DNA from: Bernardetia sp. MNP-M8
GTDB taxonomy: Bacteria > Bacteroidota > Bacteroidia > Cytophagales > Bernardetiaceae
Length of the DNA stretch: 64,000 bases
Assembly: GCF_037126285.1 (NCBI RefSeq)
Contig: NZ_CP147012.1
Span: 744,001-808,000, forward strand
Direction of reading: 5' to 3'
How positions within the stretch are numbered: the stretch's first letter is position 1; each line of letters starts with the position of its first letter. A model generated the notes under the pieces. It had not been told where the DNA came from. It did not search any database and saw only the letters and a program-made list of their open reading frames with translations. The translations under genes and the position numbers were made by a program. Shown here in pieces: positions 42,250-52,000 of the stretch.

Positions 42250-42942
42250 ATGAAAAATAGAATAACATTTATATTACTTTCAGTTTTCCTTTTATTAGGA
42301 CTAAAAAACTTGACTTTTGCACAAGTAGACTCTAATAAAGTGCTTATCAATACTACTGTCGTAGATTTCAAACAAAAAGTAAGACCTGGTGAAACTGTCA
42401 TGTTTGTGAATACCCAAACTGGTGAAGTTTTCTCCAAAATTAGTGATAAAGAAGGAAAGTGTTTTTTTGTTTTGATAAAGGGCAGTGAATATCTTATCAA
42501 ATATAAAAATTTTGGGAAAGATGTAGAATACCAAAAAGTTCAAATTCCTGATGTAGCACGTCTTAAGGAATTGAAAGTATTAGTAAAATTTCAACCAGCA
42601 ACAGCTTATACACTTGATAATGTACTCTTCGAAACTGGAAAAGCAAATCTAAAAGGTTCTTCTTTTAAAGCTATTGACGAACTAGCATCAGCTATGACAG
42701 CTAAATCAACGATGGAAATAGAAATTGCAGGTCATACAGATAATGTAGGAGACAAAGATGCCAACCTAAAACTTTCACAAGAACGAGCTGAAGCAGTCCG
42801 TGATTATCTGATAAAAAAAGGAATTAATGCCAACCGTATTACAGCAAAAGGCTATGGAGACACCAAACCTGTTGCTGATAATAGTACAGACGCTGGGAAG
42901 CAGCAAAATCGCCGTACGGAAGTTAAAATAATTAAAGAATAA
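42250..42942 (+). CDS. OmpA-domain outer-membrane/peptidoglycan-binding protein
   Basis: 230 residues. Signal peptide (1-25, ending LTFAQ); an Ig/carboxypeptidase-regulatory-like beta domain (TTVVDFKQKVRPGETVMFVNTQTGEVFSKISDKEG, about 34-68); then the OmpA C-terminal domain from about 120, with NVLFETGKANL, IAGHTDNVGDKDANLKLSQERAEAVRDYL, RITAKGYGDTKPVADN and the closing NRRTEVKI. The aspartate and arginine used to bind diaminopimelate are present. It anchors the outer membrane to peptidoglycan. There is no barrel. A strong terminator follows. Confidence 0.93.
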   Translation: MKNRITFILLSVFLLLGLKNLTFAQVDSNKVLINTTVVDFKQKVRPGETVMFVNTQTGEVFSKISDKEGKCFFVLIKGSEYLIKYKNFGKDVEYQKVQIPDVARLKELKVLVKFQPATAYTLDNVLFETGKANLKGSSFKAIDELASAMTAKSTMEIEIAGHTDNVGDKDANLKLSQERAEAVRDYLIKKGINANRITAKGYGDTKPVADNSTDAGKQQNRRTEVKIIKE

Positions 42943-42981
42943 AATCATCTTTTAATTTTTAGATTAGAAAAATATATATTT

Positions 42982-43018
42982 AAACTGACTATTTTTTATT
43001 AAGTAGTCAGTTTTTTTG
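42982..43018 (+). terminator. intrinsic terminator overlapping the next promoter
   Basis: AAACTGACTA / TAGTCAGTTT stem, 12-nt loop, then a T-run whose end supplies the TTTG of the promoter at 43015. Confidence 0.85.
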
Positions 43019-43045
43019 CTTATTTTATTTTTGATGATAACTTTG
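43015..43045 (+). promoter_or_regulatory. Bacteroidota-type promoter
   Basis: TTTG (43015-43018), exactly 19 nt, TAACTTTG (43038-43045): a perfect consensus match, 44 bp upstream of the start at 43089. Confidence 0.75.
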
Positions 43046-43088
43046 AATTTTATTTTCAATACTACCTTAAAAACAATTATTATTTTAT

Positions 43089-43613
43089 ATGAAATTAATC
43101 ACACCTTTTACTCACTTTTATTCAATTCTATTTTTGCTCTCTTTCTCATTCTTGGCTTTTAGTTGTGAGAGTACAAAACAACCTGAAAATACGTATGCAG
43201 TACAGATAAAGCCTGCCTTTTTGAGTATTGAAGAATCGCCTACAAATGCCAAAAATTGGGATCCTGTAAATATGTTTTCTTACGACCACAAACCAGATGT
43301 ATATTATGAAATTTGGCTAGGACAAGACCGTTTGTTTGAATCTGAATCTATAAAAGATGAATTTACACCAAAATGGGATAAAGTAAAACCTTTTTATATT
43401 CCAGATACCAAACCAAATGCAGAACTCACTATCAAATTCTATGATTTTGATAAAAAAATGGGTGTAAAAACAGGTCGTTTTTATAATAATGATGACCTTA
43501 TTGGAGAGATTAAAATTTCAATTGATGAGATTCGAAAAAAAGCTCAAAGTTTTGATACACTTCGTTTTGGCAATGTAAAGGCTTGTGTTTTTGCAGAACC
43601 TGTTATGAAGTAA
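43089..43613 (+). CDS. lipoprotein with a C2-like domain
   Basis: 174 residues. Lipobox FSC at about residue 30. The mature part resembles a C2 beta-sandwich: KPDVYYEIWLGQDRLFESESIKDEFTPKWDK, then LTIKFYDFDKKMGVKTGRFYNNDDLIGEIKISIDEI, with acidic residues where C2 domains bind calcium. This suggests calcium- or membrane-dependent binding in the periplasm. It is followed 74 bp later by a membrane protein gene on the same strand, probably co-transcribed. Confidence 0.65.
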   Translation: MKLITPFTHFYSILFLLSFSFLAFSCESTKQPENTYAVQIKPAFLSIEESPTNAKNWDPVNMFSYDHKPDVYYEIWLGQDRLFESESIKDEFTPKWDKVKPFYIPDTKPNAELTIKFYDFDKKMGVKTGRFYNNDDLIGEIKISIDEIRKKAQSFDTLRFGNVKACVFAEPVMK

Positions 43614-43687
43614 AATCAGTTATCAAAAATAAAATTGATTATGAATGGTTTGTTTTGAGTTTCTTACATTTTGTAATAACGAATCTA

Positions 43688-44797
43688 ATGAAAATTATAA
43701 TAATATTGCTAGTAGTAGGTTGCTTACTATCTGCTTTGCTTGTCTGTATTGAGTTTTTAATTTATCTTTTCATAAATAAAAGAGTATTTAATAAAAACTT
43801 AGAAAAAACTATTGATGTTTTGGTAATTGTAGGATTACCTTTTTTGTATTTCATACTTCTAGAAAAAAGCACAAATGACTGTTGTAGTGAAAGTGCTACT
43901 TTTTCTCCAGAACACAGACTTACAATTTACGCTCTGATGGGTATTTCTATTTTAGCAGGTATTTATTCTATTTTTAAACAGAAAATACTAAGTCCTGTTT
44001 TAGAAGTTTTTGTCAATGCTACTTTATTGCTTGGATTTGTACTTAATATTTTTGTAGCCATTCAAGTAAAAGAAATAGCCATTTTAGGGAATCTACCAAT
44101 AAGTATTGTATTTGTTTTCCAACTTATAAAAAGTCAAAATCAATTCCTAGAATCTAATTTTATTCAGCTTTCAGAAGTACAAAAATTGACTAATCCAATA
44201 GAAAAAATGGCTTGGAGAATCTTGCGTCTTGAGCCAATTCTAAAATATCCTATTTTGCTGATTTTGGCTTTGCCTATCTTGGTAATTATTGTTTGTTTTC
44301 TATTGTTATTTGGTCAAAAGCCAGATTCTATAATTCGTGCTTTTACAGATACCTATAAACACAGTTTTTCTCAGCTTGACTATATGTGCGATAACGTAAA
44401 TTATGGAGGACATTTCTTGTGTTCGGTAGCTGCAAATGGTCATTCAGACGTTGTAAAGCCTGTTAGATATGGAGAAAGAGGTGGAAACAAAATTATTTGT
44501 AATCGCCAGCTTTTGGTAGCAAATGCTTTTGAAGAATTGCTAGAAGAAAACTTTCCAAAACTACATCATCTAATAAGACGAAATTATAATAAAGTTGGAA
44601 ATGTAGTCCACAAATATTATAGCATTTTTAATAATAAATTTGTAGCTGATTCTGTCTATTTTCTAATGAAACCTTTGGAGCTTATTTTTATTATTATGCT
44701 CTATACTTTTGATAGAAAACCTGAAAATAGAATTGCAAAACAGTATTTGAATAAAAATGATAGGAGGGAATTGCAGGGAATAGAGATTGGAAAATAA
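43688..44797 (+). CDS. multi-pass membrane protein with a conserved C-terminal domain (DUF6688-like)
   Basis: 369 residues from MKIIIILLVVGCLL. A longer reading starting inside the previous gene is rejected. Six or so hydrophobic helices span the first 230 residues. The soluble end carries CDNVNYGGHFLCSVAANGHSDVVKPVRYGERGGNKIICNRQLLVANAFEELL and HLIRRNYNKVG, a strongly conserved-looking block. From memory this resembles DUF6688, with no known function. It ends with a perfect terminator. Confidence 0.65.
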   Translation: MKIIIILLVVGCLLSALLVCIEFLIYLFINKRVFNKNLEKTIDVLVIVGLPFLYFILLEKSTNDCCSESATFSPEHRLTIYALMGISILAGIYSIFKQKILSPVLEVFVNATLLLGFVLNIFVAIQVKEIAILGNLPISIVFVFQLIKSQNQFLESNFIQLSEVQKLTNPIEKMAWRILRLEPILKYPILLILALPILVIIVCFLLLFGQKPDSIIRAFTDTYKHSFSQLDYMCDNVNYGGHFLCSVAANGHSDVVKPVRYGERGGNKIICNRQLLVANAFEELLEENFPKLHHLIRRNYNKVGNVVHKYYSIFNNKFVADSVYFLMKPLELIFIIMLYTFDRKPENRIAKQYLNKNDRRELQGIEIGK

Positions 44798-44809
44798 AAA
44801 TTCATTAAG

Positions 44810-44853
44810 AAAAAAGGTTTCAAAAAGCAATATGTCTTTTTGAAACCTTTTTT
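44810..44853. terminator. perfect 18-bp bidirectional terminator
   Basis: AAAAAAGGTTTCAAAAAG, 8-nt loop, exact complement ending in six Ts, between convergent genes ending at 44797 (+) and 44882 (-). Confidence 0.9.
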
Positions 44854-44881
44854 AGTTATGAAATCATTTTTTATCTAAAAA

Positions 44882-46561
44882 CTATACTTTTTCTGTACCC
44901 AACTCTTGTTCTTTCAAAACACGTCTAAGAATTTTACCCACATTAGATTTTGGCAATTCATCTTTAAAAACTACGTGTTTTGGTACTTTGTAACCTGTCA
45001 AATGTTCTTTACAGAAAGCTCTTATTTCTTCTTTTGTAAGGCTGTCATCTTTCTTTACGATACAAGCCATAATTGCCTCATGTGACTTTTCATCTGGAAT
45101 TCCGATTACTCCTACTTCCAAAACTTTATCATTGAGTGCAATTACACCTTCAATTTCGTTTGGATAAACATTGAATCCTGAGACCAAAATCATTTCTTTC
45201 TTTCTATCAACAATTTTGAAATAGCCTTCTTCATCCATTATTCCAATATCTCCAGTTTTGAAGTAATCACCTATCATTACATTTGCTGTTTCTTCAGGAC
45301 GTTGCCAATAACCTTTCATAATTTGAGGTCCTTTTCCACAAATCTCTCCTGGTTGTCCGAGTTCTACATCGTTGCCTGCATCATCCAAAATGCGTACTTC
45401 TGTACTTGGAAGAGGAAGTCCAATCCAACCAATGCGAACATCTCCAGATAAAGGATTTACGATAAGTCCTGGTGAAGTTTCTGTCAAGCCATACGCTTCT
45501 GCAATTGGCTGTCCTGTTACCTCTTTCCAACGATTATTTACAGCTTCTTGTACTGCCATTCCACCACCTAGAGCTACTTTAAGATGAGAAAAATCTACAT
45601 TTTTAAATTCTGGCTGATTCAAAAGACCATTGAAAAGTGTATTTACACCACTAATAAGTCCCATTTTGTGTTTTTTGAGTTCTTCTACAAAACCTGCCAT
45701 ATCTCTAGGGTTTGTAATCAGAACATTTTTCACTCCGTAACGCAAAAATCCAAAGCAGTTGAAGGTAAGCGCAAAAATATGATAGAGTGGAAGTGCCGTA
45801 ATTCCAGTTTCTACTCCTTCTTTAATCGGACTAGCATTTATCCAAGCAACAAGTTGTTGCATATTGGCTAAAATATTTCTGTGAGTTAGCATTGCTCCCT
45901 TCGAAACACCTGTCGTTCCTCCTGTATATTGCAAAAATGCTACATCGCCAGAATCAAATTTTGGTTTGCTATAATTATATTTCTTTCCTTCATAAAGCGC
46001 ATCTTTAAAAGAAATTTCTTGTGGAAGAGAATAAGAAGGAACCATTTTCTTCAAATATTTAATAGCCATATTCATAGCCCAACCTTTCAAACCACCTACC
46101 ATATCAGCTACTTCTGTAACAATTACATGCTCTATACTTGTATGCTTGATAATTTTTTCAAGATTAGCAGCAAAGTTTGCCAAAATCAAAATGCCTTTTG
46201 CACCAGAATCTTTAAACTGATGTTCCATTTCTTTTGGCGTATAAAGAGGATTTGTGTTTACTACAATCAATCCTGCACGCAATACACCAAAAATAGCAAT
46301 TGGATACTGAATTAAGTTAGGCGATTGAATAACAAAACGGTCGCCTTTCTGTAATCCTTTTCTTTGTAGATAGGCTGCAAAGGCTGCACTTTTTTCATCT
46401 AATTCATTAAATGTAAGTGTTGCACCCATGTTTTCATAAGCGATTTTATCGCCATATTTTGCAATGCTTTCTTCGAATAATTCCAAAAGTGAAGAATATT
46501 CATCTGGATTTATTTCTGCTGGAATGCCTTCTGGGTATGATTTGAGCCAAATTTTGTCCAT
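44882..46561 (-). CDS. fadD: long-chain-fatty-acid-CoA ligase (AMP-forming)
   Basis: 559 residues. ANL superfamily: P-loop motif YTGGTTGVSKGAMLTHRN (about 212-229), AYGLTETSPGL (about 360), GDIGIMDEEGYFKIVDRKKEMILVSGFNVYPNEIE (about 440) and the catalytic lysine in KSNVGKILRRVL near the end. The overall length and the FNVYPNEIE hinge match bacterial FadD. It activates fatty acids with ATP and CoA in the cytoplasm or at the inner membrane for beta-oxidation or lipid synthesis. No other beta-oxidation gene is adjacent. Confidence 0.93.
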   Translation of the reverse strand: MDKIWLKSYPEGIPAEINPDEYSSLLELFEESIAKYGDKIAYENMGATLTFNELDEKSAAFAAYLQRKGLQKGDRFVIQSPNLIQYPIAIFGVLRAGLIVVNTNPLYTPKEMEHQFKDSGAKGILILANFAANLEKIIKHTSIEHVIVTEVADMVGGLKGWAMNMAIKYLKKMVPSYSLPQEISFKDALYEGKKYNYSKPKFDSGDVAFLQYTGGTTGVSKGAMLTHRNILANMQQLVAWINASPIKEGVETGITALPLYHIFALTFNCFGFLRYGVKNVLITNPRDMAGFVEELKKHKMGLISGVNTLFNGLLNQPEFKNVDFSHLKVALGGGMAVQEAVNNRWKEVTGQPIAEAYGLTETSPGLIVNPLSGDVRIGWIGLPLPSTEVRILDDAGNDVELGQPGEICGKGPQIMKGYWQRPEETANVMIGDYFKTGDIGIMDEEGYFKIVDRKKEMILVSGFNVYPNEIEGVIALNDKVLEVGVIGIPDEKSHEAIMACIVKKDDSLTKEEIRAFCKEHLTGYKVPKHVVFKDELPKSNVGKILRRVLKEQELGTEKV

Positions 46562-46788
46562 AATATATGTTGAAGAGTAAGAGTGAGTTAGGTTTTTTTG
46601 TGAGAATAGACTTTACAGTTTGCTATCAGAATCCTTGATTGAAACAAAGCAATTATAAATGTATCTACTAAACTATAGTAATGCTATTAGTGATACAAGA
46701 TATTACTTTTACAGGTCATTTTCAAACTAATTCAGAATCAAAAATAGATTTATTTTGAAATGTCCTTTAAAATCCGAATTTTTTTAGG

Positions 46789-47316
46789 CTAATGCAAATA
46801 AACACCATATTTTTTTTCATTATCTAAGATTACTTCAATTCGTTCCTGCAAAGTGGTAGATAACCGAAGCCCAGCAAAATCGGCTGCAATGGGAAAAGAA
46901 TGATGTCCTCTATCTATCAAAACTGCTGTATGAAGTTCCTTAATTCTTACTTTTAAAAACGGACGAAGACTATAGGCAAGGGTTCTGCCTGTATTCAAAA
47001 CATCATCTATCAAAATAATAGATTGGTTTTCGAAAACAGATGTTTCACAATCTAAGACTACTTCGCTTTGAGTAGGTTGAAGTTTGTCTAATCGAATACA
47101 GATTTGTATTATCTCTAAAGGCGATATTTGTTCTAGTTCTTTGGCTAGTTCTTTTGTCAGAAGCATTCCCATTCCTTCAATTCCTGCCAAAATGAGCGTT
47201 TTTTCTTCAAAATTTTCTTCATAAATCTCAAAGGCTAGTCTGCGTATTTTTTGCTTTGTTTGTTCAGAATTAAGGATTTGACCTTCTGTTTGATTTAGTT
47301 TAGTTGAGGATTGCAA
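46789..47316 (-). CDS. phosphoribosyltransferase-family protein (PyrR/Hpt-like)
   Basis: 175 residues. The PRPP-binding motif is ILIDDVLNTGRTL at about residues 99-111, and TLILAGIEGMGMLLTKELAKEL (about 40-61) supplies the flexible-loop region of type I phosphoribosyltransferases. The end (DFAGLRLSTTLQERIEVIL) matches the general pattern of PyrR-like proteins, but the hallmark loop of PyrR is not obvious, so the substrate (uracil, purine or a regulatory role) is undecided. It is upstream of fadD on the same strand, with 227 bp between. Confidence 0.85.
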   Translation of the reverse strand: MQSSTKLNQTEGQILNSEQTKQKIRRLAFEIYEENFEEKTLILAGIEGMGMLLTKELAKELEQISPLEIIQICIRLDKLQPTQSEVVLDCETSVFENQSIILIDDVLNTGRTLAYSLRPFLKVRIKELHTAVLIDRGHHSFPIAADFAGLRLSTTLQERIEVILDNEKKYGVYLH

Positions 47317-47379
47317 AATCAGTTATTTTTTAATTGAGAATAGTTTTGATTTGGATAGACTAAGATACTATTTTTTTTA

Positions 47380-47703
47380 TTACAACATTTTACCAAGCGC
47401 ATCTAATTTGTCAAAAAAGGAAGATAAAATTTCAAGAAAATAATAAACTGTTATTAAAAGAGCTACAAAAGCTAAAAATGAAAGCACTAAAAACAAAATC
47501 AAAGAGAGTAATGAACCATAAAACAAAGCCCAAATAAAGATTCTATTTTTACTTTTTTTACTAGATATAGCAAAGGTAATTCCGAAGGCTAAAGTTGAGC
47601 AAACAAGTATTTCTACAATCAAGAAAAAATTGTGTACTGGTTCTATATAAGAAATCCACAAAGCATTAAAAACAATGACTAAAACTAATCTAAGATATTT
47701 CAT
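47380..47703 (-). CDS. small membrane protein of unknown function
   Basis: 107 residues with three hydrophobic helices (FFLIVEILVCSTLAFGITFAI; IWALFYGSLLSLILFLVLSFLAFVALLITVYYF), a basic loop SSKKSKNR between them and an amphipathic end. No family is recognised. It is the gene before the phosphoribosyltransferase on the same strand. Confidence 0.55.
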   Translation of the reverse strand: MKYLRLVLVIVFNALWISYIEPVHNFFLIVEILVCSTLAFGITFAISSKKSKNRIFIWALFYGSLLSLILFLVLSFLAFVALLITVYYFLEILSSFFDKLDALGKML

Positions 47704-48036
47704 TTTTTCTACGTCTTTAGTTACAAATACTGATTGACTAAAAGCTAAATGTAACAGAAAATGATTGTAAACAAGAATTCTTATAATTTTTACAAAAGTT
47801 GGTTTTTAAATCATAAAATACTTATTTAAGTCTATTTATTGATTAAATAAAAATTATTAAAAGTCAGTTTTTCAAAAATAAGTTATTTGTTGCACATACT
47901 TTTCTACGTTTTTGCCGTATTAGAAAATATAGAAAACTTAATTGTTCTGTTTATCTCTCAACCTTCAATGAGGCATAAAGCTGTTGTTGAGGAAACAAAA
48001 ACTCTAATTCCATTTTACCACTAAAATTCTACTACA
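47704..48036. other. 333-bp AT-rich intergenic region between divergent genes
   Basis: No ORF. TTTG at 47886-47889 followed by TACGTTTTTG at 47905-47914 is a near-promoter for the + strand gene at 48037, with short spacing. Nothing else stands out. Confidence 0.35.
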
Positions 48037-48846
48037 ATGAACTATCACAAACTCAATTCAAAATTTATTTTATCTCTTTTATTTCTTATTGTTTTTTCCT
48101 TTTCTCTTTCTTCCTGTGGCATTGTCCGACCAGGAGAAGTGGGAGTAAAACAGCGTTTTGGAAAAATAATCGGAGGAGTTCGACAACCTGGGATGTATTT
48201 GCATAATCCTTTTTTTAGTAAGATTGTTAAAGTTCCGACCCGAACAATAAATATGTATGCTTCTCTTACTTCCTTACCTACAAAAGAGGGTCTGAATATT
48301 AGTTGTGATTTGTCGGTATTGTTTCATATTGAAGAAAAATATGCCTTACAAGTAGTGCAAACAGTAGGAGTAAAAAATGGCGAAAACATAATTATGAGTG
48401 TACTTCGCTCATCAGTAGCTGATGTAACAGCACAGTTTGCAGCCAAAGATTTATATACTTCAGAACGCCATCAAATAGAAACTGCTATTGCTGAAAAAAT
48501 GACAGAGCGTTTGGGAGATAGAGGTTTTAAGGTAGAGTCTATTCTTTTAAAAAGTATTATTTTACCTGCTCAACTTTCTAGAACCATAGAAGAGAAATTA
48601 CAAGCCGAACAACAATCTCAAACTATGAAATTTGTTTTGGAACGTCAAAGGCAAGAAGCCGAACGAATGAAAATTGAAGCCGAAGGAATTCGTGATGCTC
48701 AAAAAATTATTAGTGAATCACTTAATGAAATAGCTCTAAAATATTTGAGTATAGAAGCATTTAAAGACCTTTCAAAATCCAATAATGCAAAAGTAATTAT
48801 CACAAACGGAAAAACTCCTTTTTTGATAAATGAAGATGGAGATTAA
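48037..48846 (+). CDS. prohibitin/SPFH-domain lipoprotein
   Basis: 269 residues. Signal with lipobox LSSC at about residues 24-27. SPFH domain from GIVRPGEVGVKQRFGKIIGGVRQPGMYLHNPFF through DLSVLFHIEEKYALQVV to RGFKVESILLKSIILPAQLSRTIEEKL, then the typical A/E/Q/R-rich coiled coil (QAEQQSQTMKFVLERQRQEAERMKIEAEG) and a short end (NAKVIITNGKTPFLIN). These proteins oligomerise into rings on membranes and protect or scaffold membrane proteases. Lipid rather than transmembrane anchoring is a Bacteroidota habit. Confidence 0.88.
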   Translation: MNYHKLNSKFILSLLFLIVFSFSLSSCGIVRPGEVGVKQRFGKIIGGVRQPGMYLHNPFFSKIVKVPTRTINMYASLTSLPTKEGLNISCDLSVLFHIEEKYALQVVQTVGVKNGENIIMSVLRSSVADVTAQFAAKDLYTSERHQIETAIAEKMTERLGDRGFKVESILLKSIILPAQLSRTIEEKLQAEQQSQTMKFVLERQRQEAERMKIEAEGIRDAQKIISESLNEIALKYLSIEAFKDLSKSNNAKVIITNGKTPFLINEDGD

Positions 48847-48898
48847 TCATTCTCAGTTTAATATACAATATTTCAAAAGTAAGTTATTTTTGAAATAC

Positions 48899-49041
48899 TA
48901 AACGTTATCACGGTTAATTTAGTAATGTTTATTTTTCCATAGCGACAGGTTTGCAAACCTGTCGCTATGGAAACATAAGAGTGTTTTTCTTTTTTCTAAC
49001 TAATTGATTATTAGACCTGTAAATAACCGTGATAACGTTTA
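48899..49041. mobile_element. MITE-like palindromic element (143 bp)
   Basis: The ends are 18-bp perfect inverted repeats (TAAACGTTATCACGGTTA at 48899-48916 and its complement at 49024-49041). Near the centre is a perfect 40-bp palindrome (48934-48973). It has no coding capacity. It occupies the gap between the convergent prohibitin and restriction-methylase genes. The structure fits a non-autonomous transposable element or a large bidirectional terminator. No target-site duplication is evident. Confidence 0.6.
48934..48973. repeat. perfect 40-bp palindrome
   Basis: Two 20-bp arms without spacer. The left arm contains CCATAGCGACAGG and the centre is TTTGCAAA. It could extrude as a cruciform or fold in RNA as a terminator. 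Confidence 0.9.
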
Positions 49042-49054
49042 CTGTATTTAGTCT

Positions 49055-52000
49055 TTAAAACAACAAAGACAAATAAGACTTATTTTTATCATTCAGAATC
49101 TTGAAATAAGCTGGAGAAGTCAAATGTTTGACTTGTTCTTTTGTAAGTCCATAGAGGTCTGCAATTAGTAAATCATTTTCAGCTTGTAGCTTGTCTTTTT
49201 GTTTTTGAGTAGTTGGAATTTCTGATTTTTTGACTTCAAAATTTACTTTATCTTTTAGCTCTTCTAAGTTTGTAGTATTCGAAAGATTCAATAAAAGCGC
49301 ATTTTTGATAAGTGTTTGATAGGTTTTATTTTCTGAAAGCTCGGCATCACTTGGCTGTGGAATAGGAAGACGCATTAAATAGGTTTTATTCACATGAATA
49401 TCAATCAGAAAACGAATAATATAATCTACAACCAAACTATTCAGAATAGCTTGAACAAAAAGTAATTTTTCAAAAGAAAATTCTTCAATTTCTACTTTTC
49501 CATTTTTGAAAATATATCTTTTAGGAATAGAACCTTGTAGCGTATTTCCATACGTATTTTGGGGAGGAATTATTCCACAAATAATACTCCTGATATTTGT
49601 ATTACTTGCAATATCTCTGAAAACTAAACGGTAATATTCACTATTCAAAACTACAAACTGTTCTAATTCTTCTTCTTCATTCAATCCTAAAAAACTCAGA
49701 ACACTATTTTTTTTTGTAGAGAGTCTTTTTTCTAAAGGAATATATTCAGAAATATCCTTTATTAATCTACTAACTTCTGTTTTGATAAGTTTTGCTTCAA
49801 ATTCATCTTTCTTTATCCAATAATTGGGCTGCGCTAAATTATTGGTGTATTGATGAATCATTTTTCCTTCATACAAAACCATTTCGTCTTTTTGCTCTTG
49901 AAATAAATTTTTATCATTCGTCATATCTAATTCTCTTCTAAAATCAATATAATCTGGATTTATTATATCAAAACGCTTATAGGCATTTCGAATAATGTCC
50001 AAATCTTTTTGGTCTTTGATTTCGAAAAGGGCGTGATGCAATGGTGAAAGCGTATAAATATCTTCGTACGGATATTCTAAAATTCCTTTTCTGCCATCGT
50101 AAGTTTCTGTTTTGTAGAGAATTTCTGTATCCGTTTGCATAAAACGAACAGGCAGTGTTTTTCGTTTTTCTTTACTCTTATCTAATTGAGTAATCTGAAA
50201 AACAGCAAATTTGTAACTACGATGAACGTCAGGAAAAATGGCTTTTTTATTTTCAAATTGATAGAAAAATTCTAATTGATAGTTTTCAAAAATATGTTTT
50301 CTGATATTGATTGAAGAGTCTTCATAAATCCAAGCTGACGGAGTAATATAAGTCAGTGTTCCGTCTTTGGTTAGCAAACCTAGATTTTGTTCGATGAAAA
50401 AACGAAATAAATTATTATCTCCCACACCTGCATTATGAGGATAATAATTTTTATAATATTCATTTGCAAAAACTACAAAATCCTTTTTTGTATCGTATTC
50501 GTTCTGAATTCCTTTATAATCCAAAACGTTTTGGCGAGTGGCTGCCTTTTCTTTGTTTTTCATTGTTCGGTACGAACTTCTCCACATAGAGAAAAAATCA
50601 GCATCACTAAATTTTGTTTTGTCCCAAGGTGGATTTCCGATAATCAAATCAAAACCTCTATGTCCATTTTGGAATACTTCGGCAAAACTAATTTCATAAT
50701 TGAAGAAACTAAATTTTTCGGCTGTTTTTTCGATGCGTTCCACTAAAGCCCCATTTTTTTTATTGAATATTTTATCCTCAAAATCAGTCAAAGTGGCATT
50801 TAGCAAATCCAATTCTTTTTGTGCTTCGGCTTTGCTCTCAAAAATGAAAGGAACAAAACGCTTGTAGGTATGAAAATTCATAGCCAAATTGAGCTGTTGC
50901 AAAGAAGGTTCTAGCTCTTTATAAATTGCTTTGGATTGTGCTATTTCTTCGGCTGTCGTATCTTTTAGATTAGAAAGCTGCGATAAATCTTCAATAATTT
51001 TGGCTACTTTGTTTTTAAAAGAGTCTGCAAACAAATTATTATCAGTCTGCAAACTTTTATATAACTCTTCTTTTCTTGCTCCAACAAGCGCATTTCCTTT
51101 TTTGATATGATGCTCAATAAAACTAAGAGGTGTACCCAAAATAAACGTATCTAACCAAAGTGAAAGGCGAGTAAGTTCGATAGCAAACTCATTCAAATCT
51201 ACTCCAAAAATGATTTTTTTGAGCAGTATTCTTTTCAAAATTCTGAGTTCGTCTATTTGGTGATATTCAATTGGATTGAGCTGAGAAAGTGTTTGGAGAA
51301 TAGTTATTTTCTCAGTTTCTATGGTTTGTTCTAGTTTTTTATCTGTTCCATTTTCTATTCGTTTGAGTGCTTCACTGGTCAGAACATCTAAAGAAGCAAT
51401 CAAAAAATGTCCACTTCCACAAGCGTTATCCATCAAACGCAAATCTAAAATACTTTTCTTTTTTTCTTCATTTTCTTTTAGTAATTTTTGGATAGATTCC
51501 TCAGCCATAAAATGTGTAATATCTTGTGGCGTATAATAAGAAGCTGTCGTTTTTCGGTTTCCAGACTGATTGGAAAGATAGAGTTCATCATTTTTATAAA
51601 AACGCTCTTCCAAAATCGTAATTTTCTTATTTTTCTTTTTTTCTTGATAATCATAACTATCAAAATAGCCTTCTTTTTCTGTTTTGCCATCTAAAAAAGT
51701 AAGGTAATATGTTCCTTCAAACGCCTGTCTAAATTCGGATTCTAAAAGCCCTTCATAAATATTTCCTAGATGTGTAACCGAAAGCGTTTTGTAATCTCTA
51801 TATGCTTGAAACAATTCATCGCCTTTATGATACAAAAGTAAAGTCAGAATTTGTTCTATATCTTTATTGCTCAGTACCAAAGGAAGTTTGAGTAGTGGAG
51901 CTTTATGTTCTGCAAACAAACCCCCATTGAGAAGAGGCATTTCCAAATCGATATTTCCATAATTGAGATAATCAAAAAAGTGTTTCATCATATTCCAACC

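Noticed and set aside
44810-44853. Perfect 18-bp inverted repeat as a possible regulatory site or mobile-element end
   Set aside because: Position between convergent stops and the T-run make it an ordinary bidirectional terminator.
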